Assembly (NCBI GenBank): GCA_030686995.1
Contig: CM060708.1
Location: 261,294,044-261,358,043 of the forward strand
Source: Artemisia argyi
Taxonomy: Eukaryota; Streptophyta; Magnoliopsida; Asterales; Asteraceae
Direction: 5' to 3'
DNA: 64,000 nucleotides
Below the pieces are notes generated by a model. The model was not told where the DNA came from, did no database searches, and saw only the letters and a list, made by a program, of their open reading frames with translations. Of the stretch, positions 23,939-35,578 are shown in pieces; within the stretch, counting starts at the first letter, position 1; each line of letters opens with the position of its first letter. The translations under genes were made by a program, and so were the position numbers.

Positions 23939-25876
23939 TCACTCACATGCTGGTTTTGTGTCAAAGCTGCTGAGGCAGATTGCAAAGGCTTGATACGCAG
24001 AAAGTGGGTACCGATAATCCATAGTGAAAATATCTTGTCCGATCTTCCCAAACTGTAGAATCACTTTATTTTGCTCTGCATCTGACACATTATGAGAAGG
24101 ATCAACAGAAGCTACTAACTGAAAATTCTTCACCGAGGCCACTGTAACACGCCCTTTAAAGTTCAAACACCAACATTGTAATTGCTCATGCCATCTTGGG
24201 GACTTGTTTTTAAGGACCAATGAGTCCATACTGTTAGCTTCAGATTTCACAGAAGGTGATGAGAGAGGAGGATTCTCTTGTGGAAAAGATTTTGGAGTAG
24301 GGGCAGTGCCCCCTTCTTGAATTGAGGAGATGGGTATATAAGTCATTGAACAATTCATTCTTCTAGGGCCTCTTGTACGTAGTACATTCAGCTCGTAGGT
24401 TATAGTGGCAATGTTGTAATTACATGCAGGTAATCGAGGAGATACTTGCTTTGTCTGAAACCTTCTACTTGATCGGCTATGATTAGCTTTAAAGGCTTCA
24501 TCACTTGGAGGTTGGCTATCATACATGGTGAACTTGGTTCCAAGAAAATTAGACCTGTTAAGAAGAAAGACTTCGATTAAATGTTGCAAGATGGACACAC
24601 TGGGTATGGCTAAAAAGTGTGGGCTGGAGCGGGTCAAGTGCATTAACAGTTTGACATACCTGATACCACCTTTTTGGACCAATTTCTAAATAGATGCTTA
24701 AATATGATTACAATATTAATAAAACAACATTATCACAATCATAACGTATATGAATATAAAACAACGTAAGAGGTTGTAAACCCTTAAACAAGACTTCTGG
24801 GCGGCTTTCAAGTTTCAACCCATCTGACTTATTCCCATTTAGGCTAAATCATTTCTATATGACCAGTTTGAGATACGACATGATCCATATTGACCCATTC
24901 ACTTACAAACACAATTGTTTGACTTGTAAAATACCATTTGGATTTTAAATTTTCCAAGGGAGGAACTGTAAAAAATTGATCATTAAGAACCCAAAAAGTT
25001 TTGCTGACACAAACCTTTTTTATTGTATCGATGATAATCAGCAATGTGATAATATTGACCTAAAATATTTCCCAAGAAAACTACACTAAGTTCATGGAAG
25101 AGGAAATACAAGATAGATGTATATTGAGTTTTTGGTTGCCAAAACTTACCTGAGTTTTCCAACATAAGTAGAACTAGCTCGTGAAAAATCATCTGCCACC
25201 AAAGAAATTAAGAATTCTGTACTTGTTGCCCTTCGGGTTTTCTTGGCTGCCAATAATAACTTATCACTCTCATCTTCAGCTGTCAAATAAGCACACTTAC
25301 GATTAGCATAAAGGGTTAAACCTAACATATTAAGAAACATGACCGACCAAGACACCATTACTTACACGGAGTCAACCCAAAGTACAAACGAAAAATGGAA
25401 GTCACCCGATCTCTTTTAATGTAACACTGGATCGGAGCATCACGAGGACCCGGCTAAAATTTCAAAACATATAAAACAATAAGTATAAAAAATACAAACT
25501 TTAGCATCCAACACGTATGAAATTCCAAATTCCAAATCCCAACCTGCTTCAAGGAGATAGGAAACGTCAACCTCCCACATTCTTCCGGAGTCTTAACAAT
25601 CTCCTTAGTAACATCTCTCCACGGCTTACAAACCGACGCACAATACACAACAACCGTCCTCGCAGGCCACGACGTCTCACTCTCCTCAACTCTTCTAATT
25701 ATATCCAAAAGCAACTCAGGCGGCAAATACGCCCACTTCCCTTCCTTAACCAAATCCTTGGAACCAACAACATCAGACGGAACAATATGCGACCTAGTAC
25801 AATTCCTCCTTCTAGACATACTCCCTATCCCATCTTTTATCTCCCTTAATTCGCGCACAATGCTCTTAAACGACAT
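23939..25876 (-). CDS. Tubby-like F-box protein (TLP)
   Basis: Minus-strand exons in order 25876-25544, 25453-25366, 25279-25150 and 24554-23939, joined in frame to 388 residues, the usual length for plant TLPs. Residues 47-100 form an F-box ([20 protein letters not shown], then SVCKPWRDV), which would bind a SKP1 adaptor in an SCF ubiquitin ligase. The rest is a Tubby domain: [20 protein letters not shown] across the exon 2/3 join, [37 protein letters not shown], and the canonical C-terminus [15 protein letters not shown]. Tubby domains bind PI(4,5)P2 and tether the protein to the plasma membrane; plant TLPs act in ABA, osmotic and pathogen signalling. Candidate splice sites at 26,238 (donor) and 25,926 (acceptor) suggest a 5'-UTR intron. 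All key motifs are intact. The member of the TLP family is not resolved. Confidence 0.92.
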
Positions 25877-25925
25877 CTCTATAATATCACTCAATTCAAG
25901 TCAAGATTAAATTTTGTCTTCAGTT

Positions 25926-26238
25926 CTGTAATACTAAACGAACACCCACAAAAACCCTTTAAGGATTTTCAGTAAAGATGAACTCTTTTGGGGTTTGATA
26001 AAGTAATGCCAAATAAGGAAGGTGGGTTTGAATGAGATAAAGTGTGAACATGGAAAAATTGCCAAATTTGACCAAATAACCACTAATATAAATAAATAAT
26101 AATAGTATAAATTAAATGGGTTTGAATAAGTCAATTATGATTATTAGTTTATTACATAATGAAGTACAGTAATAATGATTATGGAATTAAATAATTTGGG
26201 GCAAATGATAATAAGAAGAAGGGGAATTATTTGTATAC
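25926..26238 (-). other. Putative 5'-UTR intron of the TLP gene
   Basis: The minus strand has CATAG/GTATAC at 26,239/26,238 and ATTACAG/AACTG at 25,926/25,925, upstream of the start codon with no ATG-initiated frame joining them. Leader introns are common in plant TLP genes. This is inferred from splice-site sequence only. Confidence 0.4.
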
Positions 26239-26407
26239 CTATGAAGTGAAGTGATGAGATGATTTGGTTTGATCGGAGCGCCGCCGTGGTCTCCGGCAGC
26301 AGTGGGCGAAGAGAAAAAGCGCTGGCCAAAATTATGAAAGTTATGTTTGTGTGAGTGGGGTTTTACTGAGATTTTTTTTTTTTTTAACATGATCTTGATT
26401 TGATTGA

Positions 26408-26450
26408 TACTACTCCGGTAACGTGCGTTGCAGCGGCGGGTACTCTAAAA
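26408..26450 (-). mobile_element. Diverged Helitron-type 3' terminus
   Basis: On the minus strand AGTACCCGCCGCTGCAACGC resembles the other Helitron 3' hairpins here, but the expected CTAGT reads GTAGT. It is probably an old, mutated end. The 5' end is not found. Confidence 0.35.
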
Positions 26451-26489
26451 TAAATGTTAACGGCATCAAAAAGCAAAAGTGTTAGCTGG

Positions 26490-27520
26490 GAGTTGTAAAT
26501 TGTTCGGGCACGAGCCCGTTGGCCCATACTTTTTCGGGCTTGAGCCGCTCGTGCCTATTCAGGCTCGTGCCCATTTGACCCGTTTACCGTTCGGGCTTGA
26601 ATATTTGTATAATATGCTCTATTATTTGTATTAGTGATATTTAATGTAAGAATTATATTTAAGTTGGTTGTACAATATGTTTAATATTTTGTATTTTTTA
26701 TGTAAATGGTGTTTTAATAACTGTATTAATTATATTTATTAACCAGTTAATTAATGTTTGCAAATTGTGTTTTAAATTAGATGTACTTTTAGCTTAAGAA
26801 TTTGTAATATTGAATTTTAAGTATTTCTATTTAAATGTTGTATTTAATGTTAGAAAATGTGTTTAATTTAGTTGTATTTTAAGCTTAAGAACTTGTAATT
26901 GCATTTAATGTTAGAAAATGTGTTTTAATTAATTGTACTTCTAGCTTAAGAACTTGTAATGCTTAATTTTAAGTATTTCTTTTTTTAAAAAGCCTAAATG
27001 CTTTATAAGATAGTACGATTCTCGAAGACTTTTTACCTCACTAGTTCCATATTATTACTCTATTATACAGATATACATTTACCGTGAGAACAACACCTCA
27101 TAAGGCTCTAAAACGACGTTATTTCGATTTTTTTTTTTCTTTTTTACTCTTTAGTTTGCTTCGAACGATATTGTTTCATGTTTGTGTTACCTTGGATGAA
27201 AACAGCGCCGTTTTGGACGCTTTGCTTTAAACTAGGTCTATCCCAAAGCAATATATGAGTCTCAAATACATAGTCACGTGTCTTAAATACATACTCCTCA
27301 ACATCACTTACAAAATCATAACACACGATCAATATTTTTTGAAAACTGATTCAGAAAAATCATAAAATCAAGATTGAATATTAAGTTTCTTGATATTATC
27401 GCCTATTTTGAGATTGAATGAAGAGAAAGATTACACATACAAAGCTTCAATTACATGTCAAATTGTAATTTTATGAACCCTAACCGAAGGGTGTTTATAT
27501 CAACAGAATCTATGATTTAA
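26490..27520. other. Intergenic repeat-like DNA
   Basis: 26,505-26,605 contains clustered GGGCACGAGCCCG, CGGGCTTGAGC and GGCTCGTGCC motifs on both strands, a sub-terminal repeat pattern seen in hAT-type elements, but ends could not be defined. From 26,620 to 26,980 an AGCTTAAGAACTTGTAAT unit recurs three times (about 26,791, 26,881 and 26,943) in AT-rich DNA. No gene is visible. Confidence 0.4.
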
Positions 27521-27524
27521 AAAA

Positions 27525-27627
<103 letters not shown>

Positions 27628-28480
27628 TACATACTAATGTATTTAGGACTTCTAAATGAGGAAGTCTTAAAAATTTTAAGACCAAAAACATTTCCCAAAT
27701 AAGAAATAACAAGCCATTTAGTAAATGTTGTTAACAATAATATATGAAATCAATAGTTAATAGATTGACTCATACGCATAATTAAAAGTTACTTGTAACA
27801 GCCATTGTTAAATCATTCGCATAATTAAAAGTTACAACCAGAAAATTAAATACCCACTTTTAACAGCCATCATATATTGATACAGAAAATTAAATGACCA
27901 TTTATAACCATTTCAAAAACTTTGTAATGGCAAATTTCTAACCTATCATTATAGTAACAGCCACAAAACTTCAAATCGTATATAAACTAACATAAAATAC
28001 AAATACATTCATCTCTCTCTCTTTTCTGTCTAAAACAATAACATACACTACAGATACTGCCTCCACAACCCTCGACCGATTGTAATCCACAAAATGCCAA
28101 AAGAAATGCACCGTTTGATAACTTAACCCAAATCAAACAACACCAAATCCATAACTAACCTAAAACCCATCACCATATCACGAACACAGTCAACAAACCA
28201 ACATCAAACCCACATCTAAACACAACCAAAACAAAAACAAAACATACGAATCTACCTGATCTAAAACCTTATAATAAGATCTTGAAGTCGTGTTCTTGTG
28301 TGCTTCAAGTAAACAAACCAAAGGAAGTTTTGGTGAGGTAGAAACAAACAGAAGTAATCATAAGGGATGAACTTATTTTTAGTATTGTTTTTGGTTGAGC
28401 AGCTAAGGGACTAATTATTGTATTAGGTTGGATAAAGGAAGAGAGTGCTCGTGGCTGTGGATATTCTAGATTAGAATAAA

Positions 28481-28922
28481 CTAGTCGGGTAGCCCGCGCG
28501 TTGCGGCGGGTGTGTTTTGTGTTTTGTATTTTGTGGGTTGTACGATGTAATTAATAATTTTGTATTTGAAGTATGCATATGTTTACTTGGAAGCATACTT
28601 TGTTTATGTTTACGGATTTTTTTTTTTTTTTGCGTTGCGATAGAATTTTTTTTGTGTTGTTTGTTTTTTCGGTATTTTTTTTTTTCTTCTTGTTTGGTAT
28701 TTTAAAAGAAACAAATTTTTATAAAATATTTTTTGTAAATGTATTATTTTTTGTGTTTTTTTTTTATTTTTTTGAAAAAACAATTTTTCAAAAAAAAAAA
28801 AAAAAAAAAAAAAAAAACTGTAGCAAACACTGTAGCAAGCACTGTAGCTGCTACAGTAATTGTAACAGTGCTTGTAACAGTGTTTTTTGGATTCACTGTA
28901 TTCTGCTTTTTAGTATATAGGA
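28481..28922 (-). mobile_element. Non-autonomous Helitron (442 bp)
   Basis: Read on the minus strand it starts TCCTATATACTA after an A (28,923) and ends with a CCCGC/GCGGG hairpin (CACCCGCCGCAACGCGCGGG), a short spacer and CTAG followed by T. Insertion between A and T without target duplication fits Helitrons. Inside are long homopolymer T and A runs and a cluster of ACTGTAGC / GCTACAGT motifs (28,818-28,885) shared with the element at 61,553. No Rep/helicase is encoded. Confidence 0.7.
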
Positions 28923-30795
28923 TAATTAGGGCTGTGTGAGAAAACAAAATTATATACATAAAATTAGGGTGAGTGTTGTTGGTTCGGGTATAGTGGATTA
29001 GAGTTGGTGTGTTTTTTTTTAAGACTTGGGCTGGTCCAATCAATTTCTGATTTTAAATCCCACGAGTAAAAAATCATTTGCATCCTGAGGCAAAGGAATA
29101 TTGTCTTTATCTTTTGCCATTTGGTACTATTGCATTCTACCTGGTTAGTCTTTAGCATGTGTAATAATACACTTGTATTGTTTGTGTTTATAGGAACTGT
29201 TTGTAAGGATTGGGTTGGTCAAACAACTCAATCATTATTTTGACTTGAAGGCCAAAGTATTCTACGCCAGAAAAAAAGCCCTAGGATATGAAGGTCTTGG
29301 CAATCAAAACGAACAAGATGGATCCGGTTGATGCGGCTATCATCAAGCAGGAAAAAAATGAATCCGGGCCTTATATTATTCCCAAGACTAATTTACTTTT
29401 ATTTTTACGTCTAATTTTTATTTTACGTATTTTTTTATTTAATGTACTATTTTAATTTGATGTCCTTTTTTATTTTATGTAATGTTTTTTTATTAATGAA
29501 ATTGAATTTTAGTTAAATATATTATTTTGTTAAAAAAATAAAAAATAAAAATATGCACGACCGCATCAAAAAACAGGTGCTATGCCAAGAGGGGTGTTTT
29601 AGTGTCATAGCCAAAATTGGTGTCATAAACAAAAAGTGTTGAGGTGACACAACTTTTTCCCATGATATCACCTCACAGCACCAACTATACCTAGCGCTTT
29701 TAGGTTTAAGTTATGTTAATTGGACTGGCCAAATGGTCTCACATTAATTGTTTGATATTTTTATCATGGGCCTTAATATCCAGGATATTGATTAAAGTTT
29801 ATTTAGGCTGAAAATGGTTTTCAACTGATTCAAGGTAATTGAGCCGTAAATTATTTGTATGATATATATGATTTTGGGCTAATTTTGATATTAAGTTGGT
29901 TAATGTTAACAGTGGGTTTTATCTTTGTTGGTTAAAATTTATTTCGAGCCGAGCATACGGATTTAAAGTGTTAACCGAATTTTGTTGAATGGTTAATGCT
30001 TAATTTTAGCCGAAATTGTTTTGAGGTTAATGGTTACATTTGGGATTCGTAATGACAAAATGACTAATTTTGAGGGTTATATTTTATTGACGAGATCAGG
30101 ATTAACCCATTATCAAGATTCACTTAACCAATAAGAAATGTTACCGTTTATGTGTTGAGAAATTGAAAGTAGTATGTATTGAAAATGAAAACGTAGGGGA
30201 TATATATAGTGTAACATGAAAAATATTTGTTCGCTACAAAAATGGTCACCGGGTACCTGCTGCCTAAAATACGAAATTAAAACGAATAAAAAAAAGTACA
30301 AAATATTAGGATATAGAAACTCAATATACCCATGAAAAACATTTCAAATATCACATGTTAAAAGCCCATATTTTTTGGACAATCCAACTCAACCTAAACC
30401 CATCTTTTAATTCCGTATTTTTTTTACTATAATTTCATATTGTAAGTTGTATTTTTATTTAATGAATGAAAATTTAGTTTCTTAGAAAAATGAAAAACAA
30501 AAATATTGGGCCCAAAAGCTACGAAACGGCACGCAAATGTTATCGCAATTATGCATGAGTACTCAACTAATGAATTAATTTCCATTTAATTACTACAATT
30601 AAAAATAATTCTATCGAGAAAACTCACTCACAAATTGATTGAAAATATTACATTATTGTCGCTACGTAACCATGCCACTAGAAAAAAAAACGCTTTTTGA
30701 GCATGATCTTTAAAACTACAGATACACTTGTCGAAAGGAAATTACTTGCGGCCAAAATCGTATAAATTAAAAACATGTGATCGCCACAAAATTAG
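28923..30795. other. Intergenic DNA, no gene seen
   Basis: AT-rich. A short copy of the Helitron sub-terminal sequence (TTGTTCGCTACAAAAATGGT, then CACCGGGTACC) occurs at 30,219-30,258 without a complete hairpin. About 29,190-29,330 has more even composition and may be an old coding fragment, but I could not identify it. Confidence 0.4.
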
Positions 30796-30837
30796 TCACC
30801 GGGTACCCGCCGCCGCATTGCGCGGGTACCCTGCTAG
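30796..30837 (+). mobile_element. Helitron-type 3' terminus
   Basis: GTACCCGC and GCGGGTAC form an 8-bp stem around CGCCGCATTGC, followed by CCTG and CTAG-T. This is the best-preserved copy of the 3' end in the window. The sub-terminal GTGATCGCCACAAAATTAGT matches the end at 21,531. A 5' TC end was not found within the preceding kilobase. Confidence 0.65.
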
Positions 30838-30839
30838 TG

Positions 30840-33026
30840 TGTATATATATATATATTTGCAGCTGATTCTTTGTTTGACAATCCAATGTGTTCATAATAG
30901 CTTTCTTGCTATGTTACGACGATATGTAGTTGTGTAAAATGTGTTTGAATAAATAAATATGCAAGTTCTATCATCTTTTACACTTTGTATCCTTCAACGT
31001 AGCTTCTCGATTGTCATTATAGTTTTAAAGCTTACTAAGAATATGTTATTATATTTGCATTCATGTTTTCAGATTGCCATTGATGTTGTTACCATAGGAA
31101 TTCAGTGCACAGCACAAACGGCAACATACAAGCCAAAGATCAGCTGCAACACAGATGCATGTTTTATTTTTTACACCAATACTTTACTTCTGGCATCGCA
31201 AAAACTATCCGTCATAAAATGTTACCGTCTTCTGTTCCTAGGTGTCAAGGAAATGTTAACTGGAGATACCAATATTGGGATTAGGATAATGAAAGAAATC
31301 GATATAAAGGTTTTGAATGATGCTTGGAGGAGGATTTCATTACGAGATATGACCAGATTAATAGGCCACCTCCGGAACCCAAGGGAACCATCGAGCCTAT
31401 TACATCGGCACATTCACCAATGGGCATGGACGATTGATGGCGCAGGCTAACTGGATTTGTTGAGGTATGCTATTTATTGCATTCGCAATTTTTTTTCCCG
31501 ACATGCATTTGAGCTTGCCACTATCATGGTTGTTGTTCAAACAATAATTTTTTACGCATTTTTTTTCTTTTACATTTGACGTTGGCTTATTCATAACTTC
31601 ACCTTAACGCTACCACCAATACTTAAGACTATACACCATTAGTTTAAGGAGATACAATTTTTCATATACTTTATACGTTGTTTTTTATATCTAATTTGGA
31701 TGATAGTTGCTTGGCTATGATGATTTGGTCACCCGGTGTTTCTTAATTTTGGCATGGCAAACACTGGAGGGCATAAAATGCAATTGTGTTTTGTAGCCAA
31801 TACAGTATCTGAGCCAAAGAACAAGACTATATAGGCATTGTTCATTTTTTTTCTTATTTATGTTATATGTGACACGTCGAGTGGACATACTAATGTTGGA
31901 GTAACGTGAGAGGAAGAAATAGATATAAATGCTTCCTATGATGTTTGAGTGTATAAGTTATGTAACGAGGAAACTGAGATCTGGGTTTCTTTGTGACAAA
32001 AATTCACTTTGGACACTTACTAGGAAAACTTTTGTATCGATTTCTCCCACCCTCCTTATCCTAATGTTAGTATGTCCATTTTACATATCATGCATATTCT
32101 AAATAGAAAATGAACAATGTCTTATGTAATGTGTCTGTTGGTTCGAGCAACATACTCACGACAGGTTCATGTACAAGCGGGTTATGCTTTGAAAGAGGGA
32201 GAATATTCTGAAATGGTGATAACGCTCTACATATACATATTTATACCGTCATTATTATACCATTTATATATGTTATTATATCTTTTGATACTTATTTAAT
32301 AATATTTGTTGCGGGAGCAATATGTCGAGAAAGCTTGAAAATACGATAAATATCCGTTAAAACCTTTAACGGCCATCAAGAGCAAGGAGTAGACATGAAA
32401 AATATGAAAAGATCCAAGTGTGCTGGTTTTAGTAACTAAGTGCCGCGTACTTGGATGGCGAGCAAATGGCATTTAATTCAAACCAGAAGTACGGCCCACA
32501 TTCTATTTTGTGCGACAAATTTATCCATCAGTTATGAGTTAACAACTTTATAAACTTGGCATTCATTGTGTGTCCGTTCATTTGCCTTGCAATCATTCTG
32601 AACATAATCATTTTCTAATCCATAATTCATTCTAATATTGGTCTATGACTATAAAACATGTATAGAACATGATAAACATAACTAAATTTACTTTAAATAT
32701 GGTTAAACACTAAAACCTAAATTTTCTATAAAAAAAACATGAAATAACTTGTGTTTAAACATATACCTTTCATGGAAACATGTTAAGAAAACTTATTTCA
32801 TCTGGTTAGCATAAACACTCAAAAGTCTCTTCCAAAATCATTACATAATGATTTCTTTATCATGAAGAAACCTTAATATAATTACCTCTCCTTTTTCCAA
32901 TGAGTCGTGAGTTCCTTGCCCAATATCTTCAGTTCTATGAGGACATGAATTAAAGAACAAAAAATTTGTCAATCATGAAAGATGTAAAATGTAACGTATT
33001 CATATAGGTCAATTAGATTCCATCCT
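30840..33026. other. Intergenic DNA, no gene seen
   Basis: The 163-codon open frame at 30,959-31,450 shows no domain or codon bias that I recognise and has no supported splice partners. I see no defined repeat here. Confidence 0.4.
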
Positions 33027-33029
33027 TCA

Positions 33030-33754
33030 GGCTAGTGATAGTGGTGACCCATATTGCATCATCTTTCCGGCTGCCACCTCGGCTTTCTCTCTCCTCAACC
33101 CATATTCACCTCTCTCATCACAGTGGTAACCCATATTTCATCATTTTTTTTAAACATTTTAATTAATTTATTTATTTCTTTATTATTTATTTCACCCATG
33201 CATGCATGCATGCCATCTGTTTACCATGCAAAGTAATTCAAACATTGTAGACACATGCATGCCATATGTTTACTAGTATACTACTAGTTCGTAGAACTTT
33301 GCATTTGACATTCAAGAACTTGCAGACCATGCAGTTGCAGACCAGTTAGTAGTGCTATTTGACATTCAAGAGAAAAATGGTAAGTTCCATCTAACTTAAA
33401 ATGTTTCATTGTTGTATCTATATACTCTCAGTATATCCAACTTTGCTCCATTAGCTTTGCATACCACCTTGCAAGTTCTATGTATATAAACTCTTCCAAG
33501 TAAGCTCGTAAACCATGCAGAGATCAAACGGTAACAATTTAAAAGTTTTTGGAATTTTGTTTGATCAAATATACTACATTTTGGCATTTGTGTTTGTGAA
33601 ATGTGTGTTAAATATCGCTCACATTTCCAACCGATTTTGTGAAAACAATGGCCGGCGACCGATTTCTTTTTTCTTCCCACAATGGCACGACCGATCTTCC
33701 AAATCGGTCGACCGATGCTTGCAACCGATATTTCCCGGCCCACTGTCACTAGCC
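33030..33754. mobile_element. PIF/Harbinger-like MITE, copy 2
   Basis: A 725-bp element with terminal inverted repeats GGCTAGTGATAGTGG at the left and, reversed, GGCTAGTGACAGTGGGCC at the right. It is flanked by the 3-bp duplication TCA (33,027-33,029 and 33,755-33,757). Its left 110 bp and right 60 bp match the 404-bp copy at 18,495, including the ACCGATNTTTCC motif before the right end. The middle differs and is longer. No transposase is encoded. Confidence 0.78.
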
Positions 33755-33757
33755 TCA

Positions 33758-35490
33758 TGCATCAACATACACTGCACAATAGCAATTACGATTGTACATT
33801 TCAAATCAATAGAGAATCAGTTAATGATTTTTCACTTTCGTTTTAGACGAGTGATTAGAATATTGAATCAAATAAAAGACTCATAAAATCTTTCCTTGAA
33901 ATATGGTAACAAAAAAAGATTTATAGCCTTAATAAAACCTTTCTTAGAATGATACAATCTGAATTGACAAGCCTGCTTATTAGTTTGGAAAATCGGTTTA
34001 GCAATTTAATGTATTCAATTTTCTTAGGCAGAATGTGTTTAACTAATATATATATACCATCCTCAAGTCCCGTTGGATGGGCGGCTAGTTTTTATAATTT
34101 GTTTGTAAGATAAACTAAATAGTACAATGATTTGATATGAGATTAAGAATGTAAGTTGCAACAACTTTCGTGCTAATGCATCCTTTCGATTTAGTTGTGT
34201 ATAAGCTAAAAACTTTGTAGTATACAATAATGTAGTCTTTAAAATAAAAGCTTAAAATTACGTCATTTTATAAAAAATGTAAACGAAATTTAAACAGTAT
34301 TTTATAGTCAATGTTGGTTTAAATGTTATTAAACGTAAGTTTAATGCTGAGTTTTTTCAAGACTCTCTACTCAAGAATAGTCCATGCCACGTGTCAATCA
34401 GAGAAGATTCGTTATTTTTAGAAAAAAATTAATGTGGGCTGCCAAAAAGTCTCTTTAAGCATTAAAGAGTTCGGTGTTTCTAGCTTTTAACAACTGTATC
34501 ACTAGTTGAACAAAAGCCCATTACTCATGGATTTGGACTGAAGTATAGTATAACAGGGCCTACCAAAGATCAGGACCACATGAGGACTGAGGACACAATT
34601 CATGAGGTTAATAATTAACCTGTAAAATGCATAAGTGATGAAATGTGAATGAGGTCAATGCAAGTCGGTAAAACTTAATTCCTTTGATTTCTTCTACCCA
34701 TGTATCTATCACAATTTAACTATGCCATTACCATCTCATAACATGAAAGCGATAGAAAAAGTACAAATCAAGCATCTAATTTAGATATTGTGTATTGAAC
34801 AAAAATTGTTGGTTGTAGTTAAGACTAGGGTGGTAATTTATGGTGCAACAAGAAACACGATATGAGACCGACACGCAATTAAACGAGTTAAGTTTGATTT
34901 GGGTACTAGTAGGTTTTGGTTTGTATCTGGTCGATCCATTTAATATGTTTATCAAATAAGTCGTAACTAATTGAATGAGTTATGAGGGTTAAATGAATTC
35001 AACGGGAAGACTTGCCAAACCCATTTAATTTTTTAACCCGTGTAGCACTGATAAAAGGGTCATGTTTCCGTTACTTAATTAGTCATGTTCGGATTGAGGT
35101 GTGCTATCAACCCAAACATGCACGAGTTGTCTAGTTGACATCTTTCGTTAAGCAAAGATCAACCAAACATTACAAGCTCCCTCTAACGTACATATGCAAA
35201 CAATTAATAAAGCTGTATTAGTTAAAACATGATAGATATTCAATACCTTTTGCTTAACGATAAAGCTCTAGAAGATGACAATCTTGGTGATTTAAGCAAA
35301 AAAAGTAGGCCTTATGTACCTCTCACATTCCATAAATTTTTCTCAAACTTAACGACACCTTTTCTACACATTAAATTCATATTATATAATTCGTAACTAA
35401 GCCTTCAATTCAAACTCACATTTCCAATAATTAACTTGAAAGCTTCTATTTACCATCCAACACACTTCTCCATCACCTAATCTCTAAATG
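33758..35490. other. Intergenic DNA upstream of the laccase cluster
   Basis: No gene is visible. 34,830-35,110 (AGGGTGGTAATTTATGG ... ACCCGTGTAGC ... GTGTGCTATCAACCC) has the look of a decayed hAT-type element, but terminal repeats and target duplication could not be matched. A CACGTG core occurs at 34,389-34,394 (GCCACGTGTC). Confidence 0.4.
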
Positions 35491-35498
35491 TACACACA

Positions 35499-35506
35499 TA
35501 TATATA
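35499..35506 (+). promoter_or_regulatory. TATA box of laccase gene 1
   Basis: TATATATA 73 bp before the chosen ATG. The in-frame ATG at 35,510 lies only 4 bp after it, upstream of any plausible transcription start, which supports ATG 35,579. Equivalent TATA runs stand at 39,022-39,029 and 42,583-42,592 before the other two laccases. Confidence 0.6.
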
Positions 35507-35578
35507 CTCATGGTCATAAGTACATCTTCATCAACCTATATCTTCATACAACTGAAAGCACACCGAGTGACAGATAAA

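Noticed and set aside
30959..31450. 163-codon plus-strand open frame
   Set aside because: No recognisable domain, signal peptide or homologous neighbour. It could be chance; a similarity search would decide.
34830..35110. Possible hAT or other DNA transposon
   Set aside because: Composition and the AGGGTGGTAAT start are suggestive, but matching terminal repeats and target duplication were not found.
35510..35578. Upstream in-frame ATG of laccase 1
   Set aside because: It directly adjoins the TATA box, so it would precede the transcription start, and it would bury the signal peptide.
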